Origin: Microcaldota archaeon | GTDB lineage: Archaea; Micrarchaeota; Micrarchaeia; Micrarchaeales; Micrarchaeaceae | DNA: 8,287 bases | NCBI GenBank assembly: GCA_021812025.1 | Contig: JAKAPD010000018.1 | Coordinates: forward strand, 1 to 8,287 | Reading direction: 5' to 3' | Part shown: positions 1 through 6,491 of the stretch, one piece after another | How the letters are laid out: each line of letters starts with the position of its first letter | Numbering within the stretch: position 1 is the stretch's first letter | Translations under genes and position numbers: made by a program | Notes under the pieces: model-generated | Told to the model about the DNA's origin: nothing | The model's database searches: none | Seen by the model: the letters and a program-made list of their open reading frames with translations, nothing else

Positions 1-1
1 A

Positions 2-79
2 CCGGGACTTCTCTTTAAATTGCTTGGCACGGTGCCCTTTTGTCTCCTATGTGAAATCACAAGCGCTTGCCAACTTTAA
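2..79 (+). CDS. Possible C-terminal end of an unidentified gene, cut by the left edge
   Basis: A plus-strand frame is open from base 2 to a TAA at 77-79, giving 25 codons. The residues are mostly hydrophobic (for example LLFKLLGTVPFCLL), so it could be the last membrane segment of a protein. Too little remains to name a family. The main support is architectural: its TAA and the TAA of the oxidase on the other strand share the palindrome TTAA at 76-79, the same tail-to-tail arrangement seen between the C39-like gene and purF. A run of 25 open codons can easily occur by chance, so this is weak. The alternative is a non-coding 3' flank of the oxidase, with a CAAGCGCTTG palindrome at 60-69. Confidence 0.28.
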   Translation, partial: PGLLFKLLGTVPFCLLCEITSACQL

Positions 80-1506
80 TCGAATATCTTCCCCTTGTTG
101 AGTATCCCTTTAGGGTCAAAGACCTTCTTTATCGCCCTCATCAGCTCTATATTATATATAGTGTGCCTGGCCTCGAACTCCTCTTTGAGGAGCCTTTTCT
201 TCTCTAGGCCGATCCCGTGCTCGCCGGAAACGCTGCCCTCATGCTTTATGGCTATCTGCGCGAAGCTCTCGTGCAAAGCGGCTATGCTGGCCAGGTCGCT
301 CCTGCTTTTCGGATCGTACACTATGTTCGCATGTATGTTGCCGTCGCCTATGTGACCGAACAGCACGGTTTCCTGCTTGTACCTCTTTGAAACCCTTTGC
401 ATCTCCTCCAGCGCTGACGGCACCTCGGAAGAAGGCACCACCACGTCTGCTATAAGTATACTCATGCCGCGCGCTTTCGCGTTGTCGTCCATGGAAGTAT
501 GCAGGCCTTTCCTCGCAAGGTAAAGCCTTTCCATCGCTTTCGGCGTGCCTGCGGTTTCCACTTTTATCGCGCCGTATTTCGCGAGCATCCTCTCGCCTTT
601 TTCCAGTATCCTCTTCAAAGACTCCTCAGTAGAGGCGAACTGCACGAGGAGAAGATAGTTCGCCCGCTTCGGGAACTTTATGCCCTTGCTCGCTTCCATG
701 ACGTCCATGGCTTTCCTGTCCATGAATTCGGCCGCTAAGGGGGTTATGCCGCACTTTTTAAGCTCGCCTATGGCGTTGCCGGCTTTTCTTATGTCGGAAT
801 AATACGCGACTGCCATCGATGTCTCTTCCTGCTTGGGAATTATCTTAAGTGTGGCTTTTGTCACCACGCCAAGAGTCCCTTCGCTGGCCACCATTAGAGC
901 GGTAAGATCGTAGCCGATCGACCTCTTAAGCACTTTTGATCCTGTGTTTATTATCTTCCCGTTCGGAAGCGCCACTTCAAGGCCCAGCACCCATTCTTTT
1001 GTAGTCCCGTAGGTCACCGCATGCAGGCCGCCGGCATTTGTTGCTATCGTGCCGCCTATGCTCGCTATCGATGAGCTGCCCGGATCCGGCGGATAAAAAT
1101 AACCGTATCGTGAAAGCCGCCTATTTAGATCATCTACCATTATCCCGGACTCTACAACCGCATATCTGTCCTCTATGTTGATCTCAAGCACCTTCCTCAT
1201 GTTTGAAACGTCTATCACGACGCTATCTTTTGCAGGGGCGGAAGAGCCTGTCAGTGATGTGCCGCCCCCGCGCACGGTCACTCCGATATTGTTGTCGTTG
1301 CAGAATTTAAGTATTTTAGATATCTCTTTCGCGCTACTCGGGAAAACCGCCGCTTTCGGCATGCCCAGCCTGTAAGGGGACTTGTCACTTGAAAGCCCGA
1401 GCAACTCTACTTTTGACGTCACTACCTTTCCTGAGATCCTCTTTAATTTATCGGAAACGTCCATGCTTCCATATCGCTGGATAAATTTATTAGCGTTTGG
1501 ATTCAT
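76..1506 (-). CDS. FAD-linked 2-hydroxyacid oxidase/dehydrogenase, GlcD family
   Basis: Probably oxidises a D-2-hydroxyacid such as D-lactate or glycolate, passing electrons from FAD to an acceptor that cannot be read from the sequence. The 476-residue length fits single-subunit GlcD/D-lactate dehydrogenases. The N-terminal PCMH-type FAD domain is clear: VRGGGTSLTG at residues 78-87 and PPDPGSSSIASIGGTIATNA at 139-158. The C-terminal FAD-oxidase domain has GHIGDGNIH at 384-392, whose two histidines are metal ligands in this family, and SGEHGIGLEKK at 427-437, followed by the usual DPKGILNKGK end. There is no Cys-rich Fe-S domain and no GlcE or GlcF gene beside it, so its redox partner is elsewhere or is a soluble carrier. 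No signal peptide or membrane helix is present. The ATG at 1506 leaves only 9 bases to the divergent gene and has no AT-rich promoter or ribosome site upstream. The ATG at 1464 (Met15) would still keep the whole FAD domain and may be the true start. The substrate is not determinable. Confidence 0.9.
   Translation of the reverse strand: MNPNANKFIQRYGSMDVSDKLKRISGKVVTSKVELLGLSSDKSPYRLGMPKAAVFPSSAKEISKILKFCNDNNIGVTVRGGGTSLTGSSAPAKDSVVIDVSNMRKVLEINIEDRYAVVESGIMVDDLNRRLSRYGYFYPPDPGSSSIASIGGTIATNAGGLHAVTYGTTKEWVLGLEVALPNGKIINTGSKVLKRSIGYDLTALMVASEGTLGVVTKATLKIIPKQEETSMAVAYYSDIRKAGNAIGELKKCGITPLAAEFMDRKAMDVMEASKGIKFPKRANYLLLVQFASTEESLKRILEKGERMLAKYGAIKVETAGTPKAMERLYLARKGLHTSMDDNAKARGMSILIADVVVPSSEVPSALEEMQRVSKRYKQETVLFGHIGDGNIHANIVYDPKSRSDLASIAALHESFAQIAIKHEGSVSGEHGIGLEKKRLLKEEFEARHTIYNIELMRAIKKVFDPKGILNKGKIFD
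1481..1490 (+). promoter_or_regulatory. Palindromic TATA-like box for the C39-like gene, possibly bidirectional
   Basis: ATAAATTTAT is perfectly self-complementary. Its centre lies about 30 bases before the plus-strand ATG at 1516, which predicts a start of transcription a few bases before the codon (essentially leaderless), as is common in archaea. Read on the minus strand, it lies about 21 bases before the alternative oxidase start at 1464, somewhat closer than usual. It lies inside the longer version of the oxidase reading frame. Confidence 0.5.
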
Positions 1507-1515
1507 AATCTATCC

Positions 1516-2082
1516 ATGGCGAAGCTCAGCGTAAAGCCGGGATACGTGCCGTTCGTGCAGCAGCCATACTGCTGCGTTCCAGCCTGCATCCAGATGGTAA
1601 TGTACAGGAAGGGCATAAAACTGGTCCAACAGGAAGATATCGGGTTGGCTCTTGGTCTGCGTGTTCCGAGAAGCATGGCAGACGCATTCGAGAGACCGAA
1701 CACGAGAAAACGCAGAGTAGGCTACGGTACCGATATAGCAAACCATCCGATCGACGCATTCTTCAAAAAGGAAAAGATAAAACTGCATTTCAGGTATTTT
1801 CCGGTTTTTGGAACCGAAGAAGCCAAGGGGTTGATTTCAAAGAGCATCAGAGAAAATCACGACTTGATAGCGTGCTTCAACAATGGAAAACTCTACGACA
1901 ACAGATACAGAAGCGGGCATGTCTCTGTAATAAGCTCGATCGATGGCGACAAGGTGGTGCTCATAGATCCGGAATACGAAGTTAAAAAGTTCAGGACTGT
2001 GAGGCTTGAGAAACTGCTCGCCGCGATGAAGTACCATAACAGGAAGAAGATAAACATGGCAGGCTTCTGGCAAATAAGCTAG
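1516..2082 (+). CDS. C39-like papain-fold cysteine peptidase or transglutaminase-like protein, cytosolic
   Basis: The 188-residue protein has the layout of the peptidase C39-like fold. Near the N-terminus, QQPYCCVPACIQM (residues 15-27) places a likely oxyanion Gln16 and nucleophile Cys20 in a C-x-P-A context. SGHVSVI (133-139) supplies His135 and VLIDPEY (148-154) supplies Asp151. These together make a plausible Cys-His-Asp set. Family members cleave leader peptides at Gly-Gly motifs when fused to ABC exporters, but this one is free-standing, with no membrane helix, no signal peptide and no ABC domain. An intracellular processing or amide-transfer role is therefore only inferred. Cys19 next to Cys20 makes the exact nucleophile slightly uncertain. 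The gene is divergent from the oxidase and tail-to-tail with purF, overlapping it by 3 bases. The ATG at 1516 follows a TATA-like box at 1481-1490. Its partner and substrate are unknown. Confidence 0.7.
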   Translation: MAKLSVKPGYVPFVQQPYCCVPACIQMVMYRKGIKLVQQEDIGLALGLRVPRSMADAFERPNTRKRRVGYGTDIANHPIDAFFKKEKIKLHFRYFPVFGTEEAKGLISKSIRENHDLIACFNNGKLYDNRYRSGHVSVISSIDGDKVVLIDPEYEVKKFRTVRLEKLLAAMKYHNRKKINMAGFWQIS

Positions 2083-3497
2083 AACTCCTTCAGCGCTTTC
2101 TGGAATCTCTGCCTTTCCTGTGGGATTTCCAACGGGTATTTGGCGGTTATGCAGCCTGCGCATAGGGAACTCTCCGGGAATCCTATCGATCTGAAAAGCC
2201 CCCGCAGCGACAGATACTTCAGGCTGTCGGCCCCTAGCGCGTTCCTTATCTGCTCCTCGTTCTTGCTGTATGCGATAAGGTCATTCCTGTCTTTCATGTC
2301 TATGCCAAAGTAGCACGGCGCTATTATCGGCGGGCAGCCTATCCTAACGTGCACCTCCTTCGCCCCTACCGATCTCACCATGCTTATTATCTCCCTTAGA
2401 GTTGTGCCCCTCACTATGCTGTCATCGAGCAGCACTACTCTTTTCGCGTTTAGGACGTCAGCTATTGGATGCAGCTTCATGCGCACGGCCTGCTGCCTGA
2501 GCTTCTGGTCCGGCAATATGAAAGTCCTTTCCACGAACCTGCTCTTTATCAACCCTTCGGAATAGGGGATGCCTGATGCGCCTGCAAACCCTAGAGCCAG
2601 CGGCCGCCCGGAGTCGGGCACCGGCACGACCACATCAGCTATGACAGGGCTTTCCCCGGCAAGGGTCTCGCCTATCGTTTTCCTGACATTGTAAACAAGT
2701 TTCCCGTCTATGACGCTATCGGGCCTCGAGAAGTACACCCACTCGAACATGCAGTGGGCCCTGCCGGTTTGGTTTGCGACCTTGTAGGAGCGGGGCTTCT
2801 GACCCTTTTCTATCATGACTATCTCACCGGGCTCGACGTCCCTGATGAAGGCGCCGCCCATGAGCTCGATAGCGACAGATTCGCTCGCTATCGCATAGCC
2901 GTTCTCGAGCGCGCCAAGGCATAGCGGTCTTATCCCCTGCGGATCCCTGAAGGCATATAGCGTGCTGCCGTGCAGCATGGTTATCGCATATGCTCCGGAA
3001 AGCGATGAGATTGCCCTCCTTATTGCGCTCTCCATGTTGCGCGAGAGCGAGTATTCTTGCGCTATCAGCTGCCCCATGACCTCTGTGTCTGCGCTGCCGA
3101 GGAATTCGGTGCCGTCCCTCTTCATGCTGTTGCGCACATTTATGAAGTTGACTATGTCGCCGTTGTGCGCTATCGCTATCTCATTGTCCACCGTGGGCAC
3201 GATGATAGGCTGTGCGTTCTTCAAGCTGGATCTTCCCGTCGTTGCGTAGCGCACGTGGCCTATCCCGACAGAGCCCCTCAGGGACTCAAGAGCCTCTTTC
3301 CCGAATATCTCGTGCACTAGCCCCATGCTCTTGCGCTGGTAAAGTCCGGAATGCGAGCTCCACGTAGCCATGCCGGCTGATTCCTGACCCCTGTGCTGGA
3401 GCGCCCTTAGCCCCAGATAGATATACGGGGCCGCGCCGTGCCCGGCGACAGATACACCAACAACTCCGCATTTATCGCGAGCCTCGCGAGAATCCAT
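2079..3497 (-). CDS. purF: Amidophosphoribosyltransferase (glutamine PRPP amidotransferase)
   Basis: Catalyses the first committed step of de novo purine synthesis, transferring ammonia from glutamine to PRPP to give 5-phosphoribosylamine. The 472-residue protein has the full two-domain layout. An Ntn glutaminase begins at Cys10 (CGVVGVS) after a nine-residue propeptide that must be removed to expose the nucleophile. LRALQHRGQESAG (30-42), GHVRYATTG (80-88) and HNGD (111-114) follow. The phosphoribosyltransferase domain carries the PRPP loop VVLLDDSIVRGTT (354-366). Cys249, Cys395 and the pair Cys446/Cys449 match the four ligands of the 4Fe-4S cluster in the Bacillus subtilis type enzyme, so this is the oxygen-sensitive, processed class. 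The ATG at 3497 is preceded by a TTTTAAA box about 33 bases upstream. No other pur gene lies in the window. The stop codon TAG shares the palindrome CTAG with the stop of the convergent C39-like gene. Confidence 0.97.
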   Translation of the reverse strand: MDSREARDKCGVVGVSVAGHGAAPYIYLGLRALQHRGQESAGMATWSSHSGLYQRKSMGLVHEIFGKEALESLRGSVGIGHVRYATTGRSSLKNAQPIIVPTVDNEIAIAHNGDIVNFINVRNSMKRDGTEFLGSADTEVMGQLIAQEYSLSRNMESAIRRAISSLSGAYAITMLHGSTLYAFRDPQGIRPLCLGALENGYAIASESVAIELMGGAFIRDVEPGEIVMIEKGQKPRSYKVANQTGRAHCMFEWVYFSRPDSVIDGKLVYNVRKTIGETLAGESPVIADVVVPVPDSGRPLALGFAGASGIPYSEGLIKSRFVERTFILPDQKLRQQAVRMKLHPIADVLNAKRVVLLDDSIVRGTTLREIISMVRSVGAKEVHVRIGCPPIIAPCYFGIDMKDRNDLIAYSKNEEQIRNALGADSLKYLSLRGLFRSIGFPESSLCAGCITAKYPLEIPQERQRFQKALKEF

Positions 3498-3525
3498 GCA
3501 CCCACGCTAATATTATATCGTAAGC

Positions 3526-3535
3526 GTTTAAAAGG
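3526..3535 (-). promoter_or_regulatory. TATA-like box for purF
   Basis: On the minus strand the sequence CCTTTTAAAC is centred about 33 bases before the purF ATG, which predicts a leader of only a few bases. A second AT-rich stretch (3508-3518) lies too close to the ATG to be the TATA box and may be the initiator region. A further TTTTATA match near 3568-3576 could instead give a leader of about 45 bases. No purine riboswitch-like fold was recognised. Confidence 0.45.
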
Positions 3536-3650
3536 ATGAGCGATTGAGAAATAAGAGTGTAGAAGGCGTATAAAACCTTTTTACATGACGTGGCTTTGCT
3601 CATAAAGTCTGAAGGGTGCCCAGAAACGCTACTCCGGGGTTAATAGTAAT

Positions 3651-3716
3651 GGGATTTGAACTCCCCGACCTGCTGGTTAAAAGCCAGCCGCTCTGGCCAG
3701 GCTGGGCTACGGCCCC
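3651..3716 (-). tRNA. tRNA-Lys(UUU)-like gene, 3' part missing or interrupted
   Basis: From base 3716 on the minus strand the sequence follows tRNA numbering exactly. It shows a 5' acceptor strand GGGGCCG, T8 A9, D arm GCCC-loop with GG-GAGC (3707-3690, one C-A mismatch), and a perfect five-pair anticodon stem GCTGG/CCAGC. The loop is CTTTTAA with anticodon TTT at 3681-3679. A five-base variable loop AGGTC precedes GGGGAG and the T-loop consensus GTTCAAATC. After ATCCC at 3651 the pattern breaks: the T stem cannot complete cleanly, and no CGGCCCC strand matching the acceptor is found before purF at 3497. A TATA-like promoter about 25 bases upstream is intact. Options are a non-canonical intron with a distant 3' exon, a split tRNA half, or a truncated, decaying gene. 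The anticodon assignment is sound; functionality is not. Confidence 0.65.
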
Positions 3717-3736
3717 CTGTTCATGCTCTGCGAGAT

Positions 3737-3749
3737 ACTATAGCTTAAC
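3737..3749 (-). promoter_or_regulatory. TATA-like promoter for the tRNA-Lys-like gene
   Basis: The minus strand reads TTAAGCTATAGTA, centred roughly 25-27 bases upstream of the predicted tRNA 5' base at 3716. This is the standard archaeal TATA-to-start distance and predicts transcription starting at or next to the mature 5' end. It is evidence that the tRNA-like sequence is or was transcribed on its own, not only by read-through from the ABC operon. Confidence 0.45.
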
Positions 3750-3755
3750 AAATGA

Positions 3756-3765
3756 TTTTTTTTTT
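3756..3765 (+). terminator. Run of ten T on the plus strand
   Basis: Ten consecutive T lie between the end of the second permease gene and the tRNA promoter. Archaeal RNA polymerase terminates at T-rich non-template tracts, so this could end any plus-strand transcript entering from the purF/tRNA intergenic region. No plus-strand gene is visible there to need it. For the minus-strand operon the same bases are an A run and would not terminate transcription, so the exporter mRNA may read through into the tRNA. Confidence 0.25.
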
Positions 3766-3773
3766 GGTGTCCT

Positions 3774-4586
3774 CTACCCCATAGCGCTCGTGTATGAATG
3801 CAGCAGGTACCTGCTGAGCTTGTAAAACGCATAGGTCATAGCCACCGCTATGGCGAATATGATTAGGTATCCTGTGAGGCTTATCTTCCCGGTCATTATC
3901 TCAGATGGATAGAAGGAAGCTATTCCGAGCGGTACGACTATGGTGAAGAATATCACCCCTATCAGCCCATACAGGGTGAGCGGGTACCTTGTGAAGTTCT
4001 CTGCCAGATCTATCAATAGACCGACCCATCCGGCGCTGTTCGCGAATTTGTACGATACCGTAATAAGCACGACTTGAAGAAGCGACAGCACACCTATGCC
4101 GAGAACAAACAAGGCGAGGAAGGCGAAAAGGGCCAGTGCGCTAAACTGGATGTTCAACGCCGCATATATAAAAAGAATGAAATATCCTGCGATGTCACCT
4201 ATCGCCGAAGTGTCTGTTGATTCTCCTATGACATAGAACAGGGGATTATGGGGTTTTGTGAGATAGTTGTCAAATCCCCCTTCCCATAACGCATCGAAAA
4301 TGAACCCTGGATTTATTATGTAGTTGCTTGTATTCAGCCCAAGACCTGCGATTGCAATCAACATAAGCAGTTGGAAGTAGCTCCAGCCGGCTATGCTGTA
4401 TGTGACCGTGTATATGACATCAACAAAGACGAGCGTTATCAGGATGTAGATCGCAGAGGTGATCGCATACATTATGAAGTCTGCCCTATAGACCAATTGT
4501 ATTCTCCAAGCATAAACCTGGAGAAGGAAATAGAACTTGAGCTCTTTTACACCCTTATCGATTATACCGACCAAGTCAACCACCAA
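3774..4586 (-). CDS. ABC-2 type exporter permease, COG3694-like
   Basis: Second membrane subunit of the exporter encoded with the two genes upstream. The 270 residues contain about six hydrophobic segments, roughly at 40-62, 68-90, 115-143, 150-178, 203-226 and 236-257, with a short cytosolic N-terminus ending in LVYRADF. The motif WEGGFDNYLTKPHNPLFYVI (101-120) is the coupling-region signature of this permease family. PLTLYGLIG followed by VVPLGIASFYPSE (217-229) is another typical stretch. The frame overlaps the end of the preceding permease by 11 bases. The first codon is a TTG at 4586, with a GTG at 4583 and a TTG at 4574 as alternatives, so the exact start is uncertain by a few residues. 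It has no close sequence similarity to its partner permease, which suggests a heterodimeric channel. The exported substrate is unknown for this family. Confidence 0.85.
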   Translation of the reverse strand: MVVDLVGIIDKGVKELKFYFLLQVYAWRIQLVYRADFIMYAITSAIYILITLVFVDVIYTVTYSIAGWSYFQLLMLIAIAGLGLNTSNYIINPGFIFDALWEGGFDNYLTKPHNPLFYVIGESTDTSAIGDIAGYFILFIYAALNIQFSALALFAFLALFVLGIGVLSLLQVVLITVSYKFANSAGWVGLLIDLAENFTRYPLTLYGLIGVIFFTIVVPLGIASFYPSEIMTGKISLTGYLIIFAIAVAMTYAFYKLSRYLLHSYTSAMG

Positions 4587-5376
4587 CAGCCACTACCTTT
4601 CTCCTTGATACGCTCCAATAGATCATAGCGAATAAAAATAGCGCCGATGCCCATGTTATCTCTATAACCAGCGCAGAGGCGAGGGCAGAACCTGAAAGCG
4701 TGCCGGTGAATGTGGCGGCCGGATTATAGTAATATGCATTGAAAGGCAGCAACTGCAGTATATTCTGCAGCTGCTGCGGGAAAAAGGTATTCGGCAAAAC
4801 GCCCCCGGAGAGGAAAGTAAGAAGCGTGACGATGCTGCTTATTCCCCCTACGCTTACAAAGTAAATCGATGATACCCCGATTATAAACTCTATAAGGAAT
4901 GATATTATATAAAGAAGGAAGATCTCTAAGGCGAATGCCATGAGCGTAATTCCGCTGATGTTAATGTTCGCAAAAATAGCGGTAAAAATCACTATAGGCA
5001 GAAAGATGAAGGCTAGATTAGCGAGCGCCGACGGGGTCGAGTCGGTGAATTTCCTTATCGCATATGATATAGGGAGGAGCATCTCGCTTGTTATGTTCCC
5101 GCTCTCCACATCTTCTGCGATTGATTCGCTGACGCCGGATTGCAAGGACGCACCGGCATATGCCACGAAGAAGTATGCGTACAGGGCAGTCTGGCCAAAA
5201 CCGCCAATGATCACGTTTTTTCCACCGAATATTGCCCCCCACACAATCAGCATCAGCAAAGGATAGGAGGCATATGCAAGTATGGAAAAGACATAGCTAT
5301 ACATATAATAGAAGTCCAACTTGAATCCTATGCGCATGAAAGCTGCGTATTTAGATAGAATCGGCATTTGGCTCAC
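4576..5376 (-). CDS. ABC-2 type exporter permease, COG4587-like
   Basis: First membrane subunit of the exporter, 266 residues with about six hydrophobic segments (roughly 27-50, 62-80, 115-137, 143-168, 172-194 and 233-255). The cytosolic coupling region EDVESGNITSEMLLPISYAI (88-107) has the pattern typical of this family (short acidic stretch, S-G, then L-x-P-I). A conserved-looking LLPFNAYYYNPA (209-220) precedes the last helix. The protein ends in a basic tail SRRK. The GTG start at 5376 is well supported: AGGAGG lies eight bases upstream, and the codon overlaps the ATPase stop as GTGA, implying translational coupling. An ATG three codons later (5367) is an alternative. It should pair with the ATPase upstream and the COG3694-like permease downstream. 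The substrate is unknown. Confidence 0.86.
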   Translation of the reverse strand: MSQMPILSKYAAFMRIGFKLDFYYMYSYVFSILAYASYPLLMLIVWGAIFGGKNVIIGGFGQTALYAYFFVAYAGASLQSGVSESIAEDVESGNITSEMLLPISYAIRKFTDSTPSALANLAFIFLPIVIFTAIFANINISGITLMAFALEIFLLYIISFLIEFIIGVSSIYFVSVGGISSIVTLLTFLSGGVLPNTFFPQQLQNILQLLPFNAYYYNPAATFTGTLSGSALASALVIEITWASALFLFAMIYWSVSRRKVVAVGG

Positions 5377-6380
5377 GACTTCTTCCTCCTGGATTCATAG
5401 AACTTATTGAGCACTTCATTAAGCGGCGGCTCTGATATGCTGTAATCAATTATCTTGTCTGAGGTCAGCATGCCGAGCAGCCGTTTGCTTTTAATTTTTT
5501 TCCTTGCGACTTCGAGCTTGATATAATCACCCTTGTGCATTGTGATCCTGCCAAACCTGCCGAAATTCACATTTGCCCCCTTCGTCAAATGGATATCGAT
5601 CTCCTTCTTGCTGCCCGTCAGCGTTATCAGTTCTTGGGGCAGCCCGTCAAAGACTAAAGCGCCGCTGTCAAGCAGTATTATCCTATCGGCTAGCTCCTCT
5701 GCTTCGTTGATCATGTTTGTCGACATTAAAAATGTTATGCCGTACTTTCTCCTGATCTCTTGCAGCGCTTTGAAGAGCGATGATTTCGATTGGCTGTCCA
5801 TCCCTATGGTGGGCTCGTCCATAATCACAAGTTTCGGCCTGTGCAGCATCGATGCGACGAAGTTGCATTTCATCCTCTCGCCGAGGGACATCTGTCTTAC
5901 CTGTTTCTTGTAGACCTTTTCCAGATTGAATACCTTTAGGAAGTAGTTAAGCCGTTCGTCAAACGCTGTTTTTGAAATCCCGTACACGCCTTCCATCAGC
6001 TTGAACGTGTCTATCGCCGCCAGGTCCTCCCACATCTGCTCATGCGCGCCGAGGATAACACCTATGCTCATCGCCAACTCGACCCTATTTCGATAAGGAT
6101 CAATCCCGAATACCCGCGCCTCCCCGGAGTCCGCCTTTAATATCCCGGTGAGAATTTTTACAAGCGTTGATTTCCCAGCCCCATTTTTGCCGAGCAATGC
6201 AATGAATTCGCCTTTTTTCACGGAGAACGTTACATCATCGATAGCAGTCTTGTAAACATACCTCTTTCTCAGCGATGTGAGTATTCCCTTCTCTCCGGTT
6301 TTTGACTCGAAAGATTTGAAGCGCTTGGACAGCCTATAAGCTTCTATAACAACATCGCCTTCCACGTGAGCACCTGGCAC
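5373..6380 (-). CDS. ABC-2 type exporter ATPase, COG4586-like, with altered Q- and H-loops
   Basis: Nucleotide-binding subunit of 335 residues, the usual length for this subfamily. Walker A is GKNGAGKST (64-72), the signature is MSLGER (164-169), and Walker B with the catalytic glutamate is LVIMDEPTIGMD (184-195). After the ATPase core comes a C-terminal extension of about 80 residues ending in basic RRKKS. Two catalytic positions look atypical. Where family members read G-Q before the W-x-DL motif, this one has Gly111-Ala112 (GAHEQMWEDL). The H-loop histidine is replaced by Asn222 (STNMINEAEELADR). ATP binding should be intact, but hydrolysis may be slow or use Gln115 instead. The frame opens with GTG at 6380. 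A GTG at 6365 preceded by AGGTG five bases upstream is an equally good start, giving 330 residues. A TATA-like box at 6403-6410 suits either. It is the first gene of a three-gene operon. Confidence 0.9.
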   Translation of the reverse strand: MPGAHVEGDVVIEAYRLSKRFKSFESKTGEKGILTSLRKRYVYKTAIDDVTFSVKKGEFIALLGKNGAGKSTLVKILTGILKADSGEARVFGIDPYRNRVELAMSIGVILGAHEQMWEDLAAIDTFKLMEGVYGISKTAFDERLNYFLKVFNLEKVYKKQVRQMSLGERMKCNFVASMLHRPKLVIMDEPTIGMDSQSKSSLFKALQEIRRKYGITFLMSTNMINEAEELADRIILLDSGALVFDGLPQELITLTGSKKEIDIHLTKGANVNFGRFGRITMHKGDYIKLEVARKKIKSKRLLGMLTSDKIIDYSISEPPLNEVLNKFYESRRKKS

Positions 6381-6402
6381 AGATTAGATTAGTGGAAAAG
6401 GA

Positions 6403-6410
6403 CTAAATAT
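6403..6410 (-). promoter_or_regulatory. TATA-like promoter of the ABC operon
   Basis: The minus strand reads ATATTTAG, centred about 27 bases before the GTG at 6380 and about 42 before the GTG at 6365. The first would be leaderless; the second would have a leader of about 15 bases containing the AGGTG ribosome site, which makes 6365 attractive. The flanking plus-strand GATTAGATTAG (6382-6392) is a short direct repeat near the predicted transcription start and could be a regulator site. Confidence 0.42.
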
Positions 6411-6477
6411 CCGATGATAATTTTATTCGGGGGAATTTTGTATATGGAACTTAATAAAGCGACCAGATTAACGGAAC

Positions 6478-6490
6478 ATATTTAAATTTT
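6478..6490 (+). promoter_or_regulatory. Strong TATA box of the basic mini-protein gene
   Basis: ATATTTAAATTTT, preceded by the purine-rich GGAACA that resembles a BRE, is among the best archaeal promoters in the window. Its core is about 34 bases before the ATG at 6518, predicting transcription from about 6509 with a leader of roughly nine bases. Its orientation supports the short plus-strand gene being real. Confidence 0.55.
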
Positions 6491-6491
6491 C

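Noticed and set aside
26..36. GGCACGGTGCC inverted repeat followed by CTTTT near the left edge, as a terminator
   Set aside because: The perfect stem would leave a one-base loop, so only three pairs can really form, and the gene it would terminate on the plus strand is itself doubtful.
2962..3249. Plus-strand open frames of 60-95 codons opposite purF and, elsewhere, opposite the oxidase, ABC and ATP-grasp genes
   Set aside because: All lie antisense to long genes with recognisable catalytic motifs and have no independent signals.
3427..3433. CGGCCCC on the minus strand, an exact match to the missing tRNA acceptor strand
   Set aside because: It lies inside purF codons for Ala-Ala-Pro and is not preceded by a T-stem 3' strand (GGCG instead of a CCC-type sequence). 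A seven-base match in GC-rich coding DNA is readily explained by chance.
3616..3825. Plus-strand open frame of 69 codons starting with GTG
   Set aside because: It is antisense to the tRNA-like gene and the end of a well-supported permease, with no promoter or ribosome site of its own and a composition expected of a shadow frame.
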